Shown here: in pieces, positions 8,647-17,256 of the stretch
How the letters are laid out: every line of letters begins with the position of its first letter
Position numbering within the stretch: the first letter of the stretch is position 1
Source: CAVSWT01 sp963782985
Lineage (GTDB): Bacteria > Bacteroidota > Ignavibacteria > Ignavibacteriales > Ignavibacteriaceae
Length of the DNA: 64,000 nucleotides
NCBI GenBank assembly: GCA_963782985.1
Contig: CAWALU010000006.1
Coordinates: 248,001 to 312,000, forward strand
Reading direction: 5' to 3'
The notes under the pieces: model-generated
Databases searched by the model: none
What the model saw: the letters and a program-made list of their open reading frames with translations, nothing else
Told to the model about the DNA's origin: nothing
Position numbers and translations under genes: made by a program

Positions 8647-9315
8647 ATGATTTTACAAGATATACCTCTTTTTTCAGAGCTAAGCGTTGAGGAATTAAGG
8701 AAGATTACTGCCCTAAGCAGACTTTTAAATTTTAAAAAAGATGAATACGTTTTTCATGAGGGAGAAGAATTTAAAGGGATTTTTATAGTATTAAAAGGAA
8801 TGGTAAAAATATTTAAAATATCACCGCAGGGGAAAGAATATATTCTGCATTTATTAACAAAGCCGCACTTGTTTGGAGATGTTCCGCTATTTACAGGCGG
8901 AGACTGCCCGGCAAGCGTGCAGGTTTTAGAAGATTCCACTTTGCTTTTTGTTCCGAAGAATGAATTTTTATTACTGCTTGAAAATAATCCAAAACTTAGT
9001 TTTAAAATAATGTCGGGATTTGCAAAGCGACTAAAATCAATAACAGTAAAAGCAGAAGATTTATCGCTCAAAGAAGTTATAAACCGTTTGGCAGATTATA
9101 TTAAAAATGGAATTGAACAATCTAAAAATACCAATCTGCCGGAACCATTCTTTAAAATTCCATTATCCAATCCAACCTTAGCTGCTTTTCTCGGCACAAT
9201 TCCGGAAACAATTTCGCGCGCAATAAAAAAGTTAAAGGATAACAAAATTATAAGAATGCAGGGGAGAGTTGTGTTTGTTAAAAATTTAGTTGAATTGAAA
9301 AAATTAGCTGAATAG
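8647..9315 (+). CDS. Crp/Fnr-family transcriptional regulator (Dnr/NnrR-like)
   Basis: 222 residues: a cyclic-nucleotide-binding-type beta-barrel (about 8-120), the long dimerisation helix (about 125-145) and a C-terminal winged helix-turn-helix. The recognition helix PETISRAIKKL carries the E-x2-SR pattern that lets Fnr read TTGAT-type half sites. The N-terminus lacks the four-cysteine cluster of oxygen-sensing Fnr, so this is more like the haem or NO-sensing Dnr/NnrR group; that is inference. It is transcribed divergently from the DUF2249/oxidase-like cluster across a matching palindrome, so it probably regulates that cluster and perhaps itself. Confidence 0.92.
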   Translation: MILQDIPLFSELSVEELRKITALSRLLNFKKDEYVFHEGEEFKGIFIVLKGMVKIFKISPQGKEYILHLLTKPHLFGDVPLFTGGDCPASVQVLEDSTLLFVPKNEFLLLLENNPKLSFKIMSGFAKRLKSITVKAEDLSLKEVINRLADYIKNGIEQSKNTNLPEPFFKIPLSNPTLAAFLGTIPETISRAIKKLKDNKIIRMQGRVVFVKNLVELKKLAE

Positions 9316-9392
9316 AAAGTATTAATAAAAAGATATTTTTTTTTATCGAATCATTAAACTTTACGCCTAATTCTTTTGCCCCTTATTTTAGA

Positions 9393-9421
9393 GTTGTACC
9401 AGTTGTACCCAAAGTTGTACC
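9393..9421. repeat. Three direct copies of GTTGTACC
   Basis: GTTGTACC occurs at 9393-9400, 9402-9409 and 9414-9421, just upstream of the tRNA operon promoter. Three exact 8-mers within 29 bp is unusual in this AT-rich gap. They could be an upstream activator site or a small decayed repeat; neither can be decided from sequence. Confidence 0.6.
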
Positions 9422-9450
9422 ATAACTGTATAAACCCTACACAAAATAGT

Positions 9451-9479
9451 TTGCATTTAATTTAAAATGCTGATATATT
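9451..9479 (+). promoter_or_regulatory. Sigma-70-type promoter for the tRNA-Tyr operon
   Basis: TTGCAT (9451-9456) and TATATT (9474-9479) are separated by 17 bp. The predicted start, near 9486, is about 14 bases before tRNA-Tyr. The same -10 hexamer and spacing occur before rpsL and before the microcompartment/sigma genes in this window. Confidence 0.7.
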
Positions 9480-9499
9480 TGGGGCTCGTTTCTAAAAAT

Positions 9500-9583
9500 G
9501 GGCGGACGCCGGAGTTGGAGAGCCGGGGCGGACTGTAAATCCGTTGGCTGACGCCTTTGGGGGTTCGAATCCCTCGCCGCCCA
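9500..9583 (+). tRNA. tRNA-Tyr (GTA)
   Basis: The sequence folds as a class II tRNA with a long variable arm. The anticodon loop CTGTAAA gives anticodon GTA, the T arm is GGGGG-TTCGAAT-CCCTC, and the acceptor strands are GGGCGG and CCGCCC with discriminator A. The 3' CCA is not encoded. Position 7-66 of the acceptor appears mismatched (A against G). It is the first RNA of a tRNA-rpmG-secE-nusG transcription unit. Confidence 0.93.
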
Positions 9584-9734
9584 CTCTAAAAAAATTGCTG
9601 GTGGAATATTAACCCAAGGGAATATTGAAAATAGTTTTTATATAGTCCCTTATTTTTTTGCTCTTTTTGTTACTGAAAATATTTTTTTAAAAGAATTTTT
9701 TTCTTTAAAAAAAATAGAAATTCGCCTTAAATAA

Positions 9735-9811
9735 GCGGGAGTAACTCAGTTGGCTAGAGTCACAGCCTTCCAAGCTGTTGGTCGCGGGTTCGAGTCCCGT
9801 CTCCCGCTCCA
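9735..9811 (+). tRNA. tRNA-Gly (TCC)
   Basis: Acceptor strands GCGGGAG and CTCCCGC, D loop with AGTTGGCTAGA, anticodon loop CTTCCAA (anticodon TCC), T arm GCGGG-TTCGAGT-CCCGT, discriminator T. CCA is encoded at 9809-9811, unlike the neighbouring Tyr and Thr genes. Confidence 0.95.
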
Positions 9812-9877
9812 AAGCACAGCTTGTTGTTCATAAAAATTTTGAAATAAAAATGCTGACGCAGCTTTCAAAAAAATTAG

Positions 9878-9950
9878 GCTGACGTAGCTCAGTTGGTAGA
9901 GCACATCCTTGGTAAGGATGAGGTCACCGGTTCAATCCCGGTCGTCAGCT
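9878..9950 (+). tRNA. tRNA-Thr (GGT)
   Basis: Acceptor strands GCTGACG and CGTCAGC, anticodon stem CATCC/GGATG with loop TTGGTAA (anticodon GGT), and T arm with the slightly unusual loop TTCAATC. The discriminator is T and CCA is not encoded. Its 3' half was apparently copied just downstream (9986-10029). Confidence 0.94.
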
Positions 9951-9985
9951 CAAAGGAAAAACTGAATTTAAGAAAAAGAGTTTTC

Positions 9986-10029
9986 TGGTAAGAATCAGGT
10001 CATCCCGATATAATCGGGATCGTCAACTC
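9986..10029 (+). pseudogene. Decayed 3' half of a tRNA-Thr copy
   Basis: TGGTAAGAATCAGGTCA followed by a palindromic stretch and TCGTCAACTC aligns with TGGTAAGGATGAGGTCA ... TCGTCAGCTC of the intact tRNA-Thr at 9878-9950. The T-arm region is replaced by ATCCCGAT-ATA-ATCGGGAT (10002-10020), a perfect 8-bp inverted repeat. No 5' half is present, so it cannot make a tRNA. It marks a past duplication or recombination at the position where a tuf gene often lies. Confidence 0.65.
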
Positions 10030-10054
10030 AAAAAAAATAAAACAAAATATTGCT

Positions 10055-10204
10055 ATGAGAGATATAATAACATTGGAATGTACAGAGTGTAAAAGAAGAA
10101 ATTACACTACTACAAAAAATAAAAAACTTCATTCCGGCAGAGTAGAATTTAAAAAATATTGCCGCTGGGATAAAAAGCATACTATTCACAAAGAAACTAA
10201 ATAA
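10055..10204 (+). CDS. rpmG: 50S ribosomal protein L33
   Basis: 49 residues starting MRDIITLECTECKRRNY and ending KKHTIHKETK, the typical L33 pattern. It is a small protein of the large subunit near the E site. The first Cys pair (CTEC) is present but the second is incomplete (CRWD where many have CxxC), so zinc binding is probably impaired. It lies between tRNA-Thr and tRNA-Trp, a classic position upstream of secE-nusG. No strong ribosome-binding site is visible. Confidence 0.95.
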   Translation: MRDIITLECTECKRRNYTTTKNKKLHSGRVEFKKYCRWDKKHTIHKETK

Positions 10205-10214
10205 TTTTTTAGCT

Positions 10215-10287
<73 letters not shown>

Positions 10288-10312
10288 CTGAGTAAACATA
10301 AAAAGATATGTT

Positions 10313-10495
10313 ATGAAAGATAAAATTATAAACTTTTTTCAGGACGTTGTTAAGGAAATGAAAAAAGTTACCTGGCCAACAACTGAAGAATTAAAAGAAT
10401 CTACTTCTATTGTAATAGTTGTTTGCTTAATTATAGCGGCATTTACTTATGTAATTGACTTTGCAATCAACAAAATTTTTCAGGGCATTTTTTAG
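10313..10495 (+). CDS. secE: Preprotein translocase subunit SecE
   Basis: 60 residues with the conserved amphipathic helix ending EMKKVTWPT, then a single membrane segment (about 29-54). SecE clamps SecY in the inner-membrane Sec channel; secY is also in this window (35476). The short single-helix form is usual outside enterobacteria. nusG follows 13 bases later. Confidence 0.95.
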   Translation: MKDKIINFFQDVVKEMKKVTWPTTEELKESTSIVIVVCLIIAAFTYVIDFAINKIFQGIF

Positions 10496-10508
10496 GTAAG
10501 CAATTTAT

Positions 10509-11045
10509 ATGGAACAAAGATGGTATGTAGTTAGAACTTTTTCAGGGCATGAAAATAAGGTGAAAACTCATCTCGAAACTGAATTGAATGAGAATGAATC
10601 TTTGAAGGCTAAAATTAACGAGATTCTTGTTCCTACTGAAAAAGTGTTTGAGGTCAAGGACGGAAAAAAGAAAAGTAAAACTAAAAATTTTTTCCCGGGA
10701 TATATACTTGTACAGACCGATTTAGATAATCAGGTAAAAGATTTTATTTTGAACACGCCTTCAGTTATGGGATTTTTGGGAACGCGAAATAATCCTAATC
10801 CGCTTCAACCCGAAGAAGTAAAAAGAATTGTTGGTAGAATTACGCAAGATGAAAATACTGAAAGAATGGAAACTATTTTCAGAAGCGGCGATATAGTTAA
10901 AATTGTAGATGGTCCCTTTAACAATTTTAGCGGAACGGTTGAAGAAGTAAACGAAGAGAAAATGAAAATTAAAGTTATGGTTTCAATTTTTGGCAGAAAA
11001 ACTCCTGTTGAAATTGATTTTGTTCAAGCGGAAATAGAAAAATAA
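10509..11045 (+). CDS. nusG: Transcription termination/antitermination factor NusG
   Basis: 178 residues: an NGN domain starting RWYVVRTFSGHENKV and containing FFPGYILV, and a C-terminal KOW domain (about 124-178) with GDIVKIVDGPFNNFSG. NusG binds the RNA polymerase clamp and links it to Rho or ribosomal protein S10. It is coupled with secE and followed by rplK, the standard order. It has no long insertion between domains. Confidence 0.97.
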   Translation: MEQRWYVVRTFSGHENKVKTHLETELNENESLKAKINEILVPTEKVFEVKDGKKKSKTKNFFPGYILVQTDLDNQVKDFILNTPSVMGFLGTRNNPNPLQPEEVKRIVGRITQDENTERMETIFRSGDIVKIVDGPFNNFSGTVEEVNEEKMKIKVMVSIFGRKTPVEIDFVQAEIEK

Positions 11046-11074
11046 TTTAGAATTTATTTAAGTAGGTAGATAAA

Positions 11075-11500
11075 ATGGCTAAAAAAATAACTGGTTATAT
11101 TAAGTTGCAAATTCCCGCCGGCAAAGCTAATCCTTCTCCTCCGGTCGGTCCTGCTTTAGGGCAAAAAGGCGTTAATATTATGGAGTTTTGTAAGCAGTTC
11201 AATGCAAAAACTTCAGATAAAGATGGGTTAATAATCCCTGTGGTTATTACAGTATTTAGTGATAAATCATTCACGTTTATTACAAAAACCCCGCCTGCGG
11301 CTGTACTTTTGAAAAGAGCGGCTAAAGTTCAAAGCGGCTCGGCTGAACCGAATAGAAATAAAGTTGCCAAAGTTTCTAAGAGTCAGGTTAAGGAAATTGC
11401 GGAATTAAAAATGCCGGATCTAAATGCTTTTGATATTGATCATGCAATGAGTATGGTATCAGGCACTGCAAGAAGCATGGGCATTTCGGTAGAAGATTAA
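11075..11500 (+). CDS. rplK: 50S ribosomal protein L11
   Basis: 141 residues with the proline-rich PPVGPALGQKG motif at about 22-32 and the C-terminal rRNA-binding domain (SGTARSMGI). L11 binds the GTPase-associated centre of 23S rRNA and is needed for factor binding and the stringent response. It begins the rplK-rplA pair; the AGTAGGT-type sequence upstream is a modest ribosome-binding site. Confidence 0.97.
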   Translation: MAKKITGYIKLQIPAGKANPSPPVGPALGQKGVNIMEFCKQFNAKTSDKDGLIIPVVITVFSDKSFTFITKTPPAAVLLKRAAKVQSGSAEPNRNKVAKVSKSQVKEIAELKMPDLNAFDIDHAMSMVSGTARSMGISVED

Positions 11501-11546
11501 AATAAAATTAAATTGAGTATTAATTTGAATATTAGACGGTGTAATT

Positions 11547-12242
11547 ATGCAAAAATCTAAAAGAAATAAAGCTATAAGCGAATCAGTTGATGTTAAAAAA
11601 GAGCATTCCCTTTCTGAAGCTATTCAAATATTAAAAGATAACTCTAAAGTTAAATTTAATGAATCATTGGACTGTGCTATTAGATTGGGAGTTGACCCGC
11701 GACATGCAGACCAAATGATTAGAGGCACTGTTTCTCTTCCCCATGGAACAGGCAAAACCGTTAAAGTTTTGGTTATTGCAAAAGGTGCTAAAGCGCAAGA
11801 AGCTTTGGACGCGGGCGCAGACTTTGCCGGCTTTGAAGAATATCTTGAAAAAATTAAAGAGGGTTGGGCAGATGTTGATGTTATTGTTGCAACTCCTGAT
11901 TCAATGGCTGATTTAGGAAAACTGGGAAGAGTTCTCGGTCCAAAAGGTTTAATGCCAAATCCTAAAAGCGGAACTGTTACAATGGATGTTGCGAAAGCCG
12001 TGAAGGAAGTTAAAGCTGGCAAGATTGAATTTCGTGTGGAAAAGGCAGGAATAATTCATACATCATTAGGCAAGTTAGATTTTGAAACTGAAAACTTAGT
12101 TGAAAATACAAAGGCGTTTTTAAATACAATCGGCAAACTAAAACCATCCTCTGCAAAAGGACAATATGTAAAAAGTCTTTATCTATCTACTACGATGGGT
12201 CCCGGCATTAGAATCTCAAAAGATGAAGTTGTCGTCGTCTAA
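11547..12242 (+). CDS. rplA: 50S ribosomal protein L1
   Basis: 231 residues, normal length, with the L1 motifs GTVSLPHGTGK and LGRVLGPKGLMPNPK. L1 forms the mobile stalk near the E site and in many bacteria represses its own rplKA mRNA. I do not see an obvious L1-site mimic in the short leader before rplK. The next gene, rplJ, follows after a 114-base gap with its own leader. Confidence 0.97.
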   Translation: MQKSKRNKAISESVDVKKEHSLSEAIQILKDNSKVKFNESLDCAIRLGVDPRHADQMIRGTVSLPHGTGKTVKVLVIAKGAKAQEALDAGADFAGFEEYLEKIKEGWADVDVIVATPDSMADLGKLGRVLGPKGLMPNPKSGTVTMDVAKAVKEVKAGKIEFRVEKAGIIHTSLGKLDFETENLVENTKAFLNTIGKLKPSSAKGQYVKSLYLSTTMGPGIRISKDEVVVV

Positions 12243-12298
12243 TTAGTTTTTATTAATTGACCATAAAATTAATTAATTATAAAAAGTTTACGCACTCA

Positions 12299-12322
12299 AA
12301 AATAAATGCTTCTATTTATTTT
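12299..12322 (+). promoter_or_regulatory. Hairpin in the rplJ leader, candidate L10 leader element
   Basis: AAAATAAAT (12299-12307) and ATTTATTTT (12314-12322) form a 9-bp stem with loop GCTTCT in the gap between rplA and rplJ. In many bacteria the L10-L12 complex represses its mRNA by binding a leader structure here. No U-run follows directly, so it is not a simple terminator. Being all A-T, it may also be chance. Confidence 0.3.
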
Positions 12323-12356
12323 ACTTGTTTAAATTAAAATCTGGTATTGGAGAAAC

Positions 12357-12881
12357 ATGAACAAGAATGAAAAAGTTGATCTCATTTCAGAAATGAAAGA
12401 GATGATTGATAATAATTCTGCTGTTTATCTTACCGATTATTCAGGAATTACTGTTTCGGATATAAGTGATATTCGGAACGAATTCCGTAAAGAAGGCGTT
12501 AAGTATAAAGTATTTAAAAATACTTTATTCAAACGCGCTTTGGATGAATCTGGTAAATTTGATAAACTAACCGACCACTTGGTTGGAATGACTGGTTACG
12601 CTTTTGCCGGCGGCGATAATTCCGTAGCCCCCGCTAAAGTAATTAAAAAATATTTTGACGCTAAACAAAAGTTAGCGTTAAAAGCCTGCTATATTGAAGA
12701 TCAATATTACGACGGAAGCCGCTTGGCTGAATTAGCTGCGCTGCCATCTAAAAATGAAATAATAGCGGCAATTTTAAGCAGCATAAATGCGCCTGCATCA
12801 GGTATTGTCGGAGTATTAAATGCCGTTATGCGGGATTTGGTTAGCGTTGTTGATCAAATCTCCAAAAGAGAAGCGGCATAA
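12357..12881 (+). CDS. rplJ: 50S ribosomal protein L10
   Basis: 174 residues with the N-terminal YLTDYSGITVSDISDIR region and the FKNTLFKRAL segment of L10, then the C-terminal helix (SGIVGVLNAVMRDLVSVVDQI) that carries L7/L12 dimers. The start ATG has TTGGAGAA upstream. It is followed by rplL after 43 bases. Confidence 0.97.
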   Translation: MNKNEKVDLISEMKEMIDNNSAVYLTDYSGITVSDISDIRNEFRKEGVKYKVFKNTLFKRALDESGKFDKLTDHLVGMTGYAFAGGDNSVAPAKVIKKYFDAKQKLALKACYIEDQYYDGSRLAELAALPSKNEIIAAILSSINAPASGIVGVLNAVMRDLVSVVDQISKREAA

Positions 12882-12924
12882 TTTTAAATAGTAAAAAAGT
12901 AATTTAATAATTAGGAGAATATAA

Positions 12925-13299
12925 ATGTCAGAAAAAATATCTGAAATCGTTGAGAAAATTAAGGGATTATCCCTTATGGAAGCATCTGAATTAAAAACAG
13001 CATTGGAAGATGAATTCGGCGTAACAGCCGCAGCTCCAATGATGGCTGCAGCAGCCCCGGCGGCAGGCGGCGCGCCGGTAGAAGAAAAAACTGAATTTGA
13101 TGTTATCGTTACTTCAGCAGGCGACAAAAAAATTAATGTTATTAAAGTTGTAAGAGCTCACACAGGTTTAGGCTTAAAAGAAGCTAAGGATTTAGTTGAT
13201 TCTGCGCCCAAAGCAGTTAAAGAAGGCATCTCTAAAGACGAAGCTGAAAAACTGAAAAAAGAGTTTGAAGAAGCCGGCGCTACGGTAGAATTAAAATAA
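12925..13299 (+). CDS. rplL: 50S ribosomal protein L7/L12
   Basis: 124 residues: an N-terminal dimerisation domain, an Ala/Pro/Gly-rich hinge (about 33-52) and a C-terminal domain with TGLGLKEAKDLVDSAPK that recruits translation factors. Strong ribosome-binding site AGGAGA. A hairpin with a U-run follows before rpoB. Confidence 0.97.
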   Translation: MSEKISEIVEKIKGLSLMEASELKTALEDEFGVTAAAPMMAAAAPAAGGAPVEEKTEFDVIVTSAGDKKINVIKVVRAHTGLGLKEAKDLVDSAPKAVKEGISKDEAEKLKKEFEEAGATVELK

Positions 13300-13328
13300 A
13301 AACTACTCTCAGATTATCGTTGTTTTAT

Positions 13329-13368
13329 AAAAAGTGATAAGCGGGTGAAGTCCGCCTTATCGCTTTTT
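13329..13368 (+). terminator. Hairpin and U-run between rplL and rpoB, probable attenuator
   Basis: AAAAAGTGATAAGCGG (13329-13344) pairs with CCGCCTTATCGCTTTTT, with one G-U pair, one bulged C and a 7-base loop, and ends in a T-run. This is a good intrinsic terminator. It sits where E. coli has a partial terminator that lowers rpoBC transcription relative to rplJL. Confidence 0.75.
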
Positions 13369-13442
13369 ATATTTGTATTGTATTAGATGTGATTGATTAG
13401 AAGGATTTGAAAAGCAATTGAAAATTAATTGGAGGTTTACAA

Positions 13443-16400
13443 TTGGATAATAATTTGGAAAATAATAGAATTTCATTCGGCAAAATTCCCACCGTGCTGG
13501 AGGCTCCTAATTTATTAAGTATTCAAAAAGATACTTTTGAAGAGTTTGTTCAGAAAAATACTGCGCCGGGCAAAAGAGAAAACAAAGGTCTTCAGCAAGT
13601 GTTTACTTCAAATTTTCCGATTTTTGATAATAAGGAAAATTACCGGTTAGACTTTATTGAATATTATATTGAAAAACCACGCTACACTGTTGAAGAATGC
13701 GTAGAGCGCGGTTTAACTTTTGCCGCGCCGTTAAAAGGCAAACTAAGGCTTTCAACTAAAGACCCGGAAACTGAAGAATTTGTTAATAGCGTTGAGCAAG
13801 AAGTTTATCTTGGCAATCTTCCTTTTATGACTGATAAAGGTACTTTTGTAATTAACGGCGCTGAAAGAGTGGTGGTTTCACAATTGCACCGATCACCCGG
13901 CGTAGCGTTTTCGCAAACTGTGCATCCCAACGGCACTCCAATTTATTCTGCCAGAATTATTCCTCTTCGCGGTTCCTGGGTGGAATTTGCTACAGATATT
14001 AATTATGTAATGTACGTTTATATTGATAGACGAAAAAAATTCCCCGCAACCACTTTATTAAGAGGGCTTGGATACGCTACTAACGAAGAAATTTTAAATC
14101 TTTTTGATTTGGTTGAAGAGATAAATGTTAAAAAATCTAAAATGGAAGATTACATCGGCAGAACTATTGCCACAGATGTTTTTGATATGTCAACCGGAGA
14201 AATCTTCTTAACTAAAGATAGCGTTATTACCGAAGAAGATTTAGATAGATTAAATGAAGCCGAAGTCGATTCTATTAAATTAATAACCGACGCCGTTTCT
14301 CCTGATCAAGATTTAATTGTAAACACACTACGTAAAGATACCGCGCATACGGAAGAAGAAGCATTATTTGCAATTTATAGACAATTACGTTCCGGCGAAG
14401 CTCCCGATTTAGATACAGCTAAATCTTTAATTGAAAAATTATTCTTTAATGATAAACGATATGACCTTGGCGATGTTGGTCGTCATAGAATGAATGATAA
14501 ACTTAAACTGGATATTCCCGAAACCACTACTGTTTTAACCGTAGAAGATATTATTTCAATAATGAAATATATTATAGATTTAAGGATGGGACGCGTTACT
14601 GTCGATGATATTGATCATTTAGGGAATAGAAGAATTAGAACTGTCGGAGAGCAATTAGGCCAGCAGTTTAATATTGGTATGGCAAGAATGGCTCGTACTA
14701 TAAAAGAACGTATGAACATGCGCGACACCGAAAGTTTTACTCCTCAAGATTTGGTAAACGCAAGAACGATCAGCAGTGTTATAAATGCTTTCTTCGGAAC
14801 AAATCAGCTTTCGCAATTTATGGATCAAACAAATCCATTAGCTGAACTTACGCATAAAAGAAGAATGTCTGCTTTAGGACCTGGCGGCTTAACAAGAGAG
14901 CGCGCCGGTTTTGAAGTGCGCGATGTTCACTATACTCATTACGGACGTCTTTGCCCAATTGAAACTCCCGAAGGTCCAAACATTGGACTTATTTCTTCCC
15001 TTACAATTTATGCAAGAGTTAATAAATACGGATTTTTAGTAACTCCTTATAGAAAAGTTGAAAAAGGAAAAGTATTAAGCGAGGTTGAGTATTTAACCGC
15101 TGAGCAAGAAGATCAATTTACTATTGCGCAGGCAAATGCGCCTTTAAACGAACAGCAAAAATTTGTAAATGAAAGAGTAAAATCACGTCACAAAGGTGAT
15201 TTCCCAATTATCACTCCTGATCATATTCAATATATGGATGTGGCTCCGGCGCAAATTGTAAGCGCTGCTGCGGCGCTCATTCCTTTCTTAGAACACGATG
15301 ACGCCAACCGAGCTTTAATGGGATCAAACATGCAGCGTCAAGCCGTTCCTTTGCTTATACCGGAAGCCCCAATTGTTGGAACCGGAATGGAAAGAAAATT
15401 AGCGACTGATTCCCGCTCAGTTATTATTGCTGAAGACAGCGGAACTATTGAATATGTAGATTCTGATAAAATTACAGTTCGTTATGATATTAATCCAAAC
15501 AGCGTTGATGCTTTAACCAGCTTTGATGATGTTAAAAGAGTTTCTTATAACCTTTCAAAGTTTAATGGAACAAACCAGGAAACTTGCGTAAACCAAAGAC
15601 CAATTGTTCACGAAGGTCAAAAAGTTGTTAAGAACGAAGTTATTGCAGACGGAACTTCAACCGACGGCGGCGATTTAGCGCTTGGAAGAAATGTGTTGGT
15701 AGCTTTTATGCCCTGGCGCGGTTATAATTTTGAAGACGCTATTATTATCAGCGAACGAATTGTAAGCGAAGATGTTTATACTTCAATTCACATTGAAGAA
15801 TTTGAATTGCAGGTTAGAGAAACTAAACGCGGCGAAGAAGAACTTACCAGAGAAATTCCAAATGTAAGCGAAGAGTCAGTTAAAAATCTTGATGAAGATG
15901 GAATTATTCGCGAAGGCGCTGAGGTAAAAGAAGGCGATATTCTTATTGGAAAAATTACCCCTAAAGGCGAAACTGATCCAACTCCTGAAGAAAAATTATT
16001 GCGGGCTATTTTTGGAGATAAAGCAGGCGACGTGAAAGATGCTTCATTGAAAGCGCCTCCAGGATTAAAAGGCACAGTTATTAAAACAAGATTGTTCAGC
16101 AGAAAAAGAAGAGATAACGAAACTAAAAAAGTTGAAAAGAAGCAGATAGAGAATTTAGAGTATGACCACAAGCAACTTTTAGCGGATCATTACAAAAAGT
16201 TAGTTGAAAAACTTACTAAGCTAACTGACGGATTAACATCAGCGGGGATTCGCGACCTTGACGGAAGCGTTGTTTTAAGAAGCGGAACTGCAATTAAAGA
16301 TACAACTTTTTCTTCTTTAGATGACATAACTAAATTGGATTATACACTCGACTGGTTTGAATCAAAAAGTAAAAACAATCACGTAAATACTCTTTATAAA

Positions 16401-17213
16401 AATTATTTCAATGTGCTTTCTTCTTTAGAAGAAGATTTTAAACGCGAAAAAATAAAAATTACTAGCGGCGATGAATTGCCTCCGGGAATTGTTCAGCTTG
16501 CTAAAGTTTATGTCGCTAAAAAACGTAAACTTTCTGTGGGCGATAAAATGGCTGGAAGACACGGAAACAAAGGCGTTGTAGCCAAAATTGTTCCGATAGA
16601 AGATATGCCTTTTCTGCCTGACGGAACTCAGGTTGACATCGTATTAAATCCGCTCGGCGTGCCTTCTCGTATGAACCTTGGTCAGCTATATGAGACCGCT
16701 CTTGGATGGGCTGGGAAAAAATTAGGAGTAAAATTCGCAACTCCAATTTTTGACGGAGCTAAAATTGAAGACGTTGATGAATGGCTGGAAAAAGCAGGTT
16801 TGGAACGCGGCAGCAAAACAGATTTATATGATGGAAGAAGCGGCGATAAGTTTCATCAAAAAGTTACCTGCGGGTACATCTATATGTTAAAGCTTAGTCA
16901 TTTGGTTGATGATAAAATTCATGCAAGGTCAATTGGACCATACTCATTAATTACTCAACAGCCTTTGGGCGGTAAAGCGCAGTTCGGCGGACAGAGATTT
17001 GGCGAAATGGAAGTTTGGGCTTTGGAAGGTTACGGCGCTTCGCATATTTTGCAGGAAATTTTAACTGTTAAAAGCGACGACGTTGCTGGAAGAGCAAAAG
17101 CTTATGAATCAATTGTTAAGGGTGAAAACTTACAGGAACCTAATATTCCTGAATCATTCAATGTATTAATTAAAGAGCTTCAAGGTTTGGGGCTGGATAT
17201 AACAATTAATTAA
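13443..17213 (+). CDS. rpoB: DNA-directed RNA polymerase subunit beta
   Basis: 1256 residues. Motifs include the rifampicin region (FFGTNQLSQFMDQTNPL through THKRRMSALGPGG), the catalytic-region MPWRGYNFEDAI, KMAGRHGNKG and NPLGVPSRMN. Residues equivalent to E. coli D516, H526 and S531 are D461, H471 and S476, all the drug-sensitive type. The start is TTG at 13443, supported by GGAGGTTTA upstream. It follows the attenuator after rplL and is 43 bases from rpoC. Confidence 0.98.
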   Translation: MDNNLENNRISFGKIPTVLEAPNLLSIQKDTFEEFVQKNTAPGKRENKGLQQVFTSNFPIFDNKENYRLDFIEYYIEKPRYTVEECVERGLTFAAPLKGKLRLSTKDPETEEFVNSVEQEVYLGNLPFMTDKGTFVINGAERVVVSQLHRSPGVAFSQTVHPNGTPIYSARIIPLRGSWVEFATDINYVMYVYIDRRKKFPATTLLRGLGYATNEEILNLFDLVEEINVKKSKMEDYIGRTIATDVFDMSTGEIFLTKDSVITEEDLDRLNEAEVDSIKLITDAVSPDQDLIVNTLRKDTAHTEEEALFAIYRQLRSGEAPDLDTAKSLIEKLFFNDKRYDLGDVGRHRMNDKLKLDIPETTTVLTVEDIISIMKYIIDLRMGRVTVDDIDHLGNRRIRTVGEQLGQQFNIGMARMARTIKERMNMRDTESFTPQDLVNARTISSVINAFFGTNQLSQFMDQTNPLAELTHKRRMSALGPGGLTRERAGFEVRDVHYTHYGRLCPIETPEGPNIGLISSLTIYARVNKYGFLVTPYRKVEKGKVLSEVEYLTAEQEDQFTIAQANAPLNEQQKFVNERVKSRHKGDFPIITPDHIQYMDVAPAQIVSAAAALIPFLEHDDANRALMGSNMQRQAVPLLIPEAPIVGTGMERKLATDSRSVIIAEDSGTIEYVDSDKITVRYDINPNSVDALTSFDDVKRVSYNLSKFNGTNQETCVNQRPIVHEGQKVVKNEVIADGTSTDGGDLALGRNVLVAFMPWRGYNFEDAIIISERIVSEDVYTSIHIEEFELQVRETKRGEEELTREIPNVSEESVKNLDEDGIIREGAEVKEGDILIGKITPKGETDPTPEEKLLRAIFGDKAGDVKDASLKAPPGLKGTVIKTRLFSRKRRDNETKKVEKKQIENLEYDHKQLLADHYKKLVEKLTKLTDGLTSAGIRDLDGSVVLRSGTAIKDTTFSSLDDITKLDYTLDWFESKSKNNHVNTLYKNYFNVLSSLEEDFKREKIKITSGDELPPGIVQLAKVYVAKKRKLSVGDKMAGRHGNKGVVAKIVPIEDMPFLPDGTQVDIVLNPLGVPSRMNLGQLYETALGWAGKKLGVKFATPIFDGAKIEDVDEWLEKAGLERGSKTDLYDGRSGDKFHQKVTCGYIYMLKLSHLVDDKIHARSIGPYSLITQQPLGGKAQFGGQRFGEMEVWALEGYGASHILQEILTVKSDDVAGRAKAYESIVKGENLQEPNIPESFNVLIKELQGLGLDITIN

Positions 17214-17256
17214 TCATTGAAATTAAATTTCACTTAGAAATTAGGAGATAAAAATT

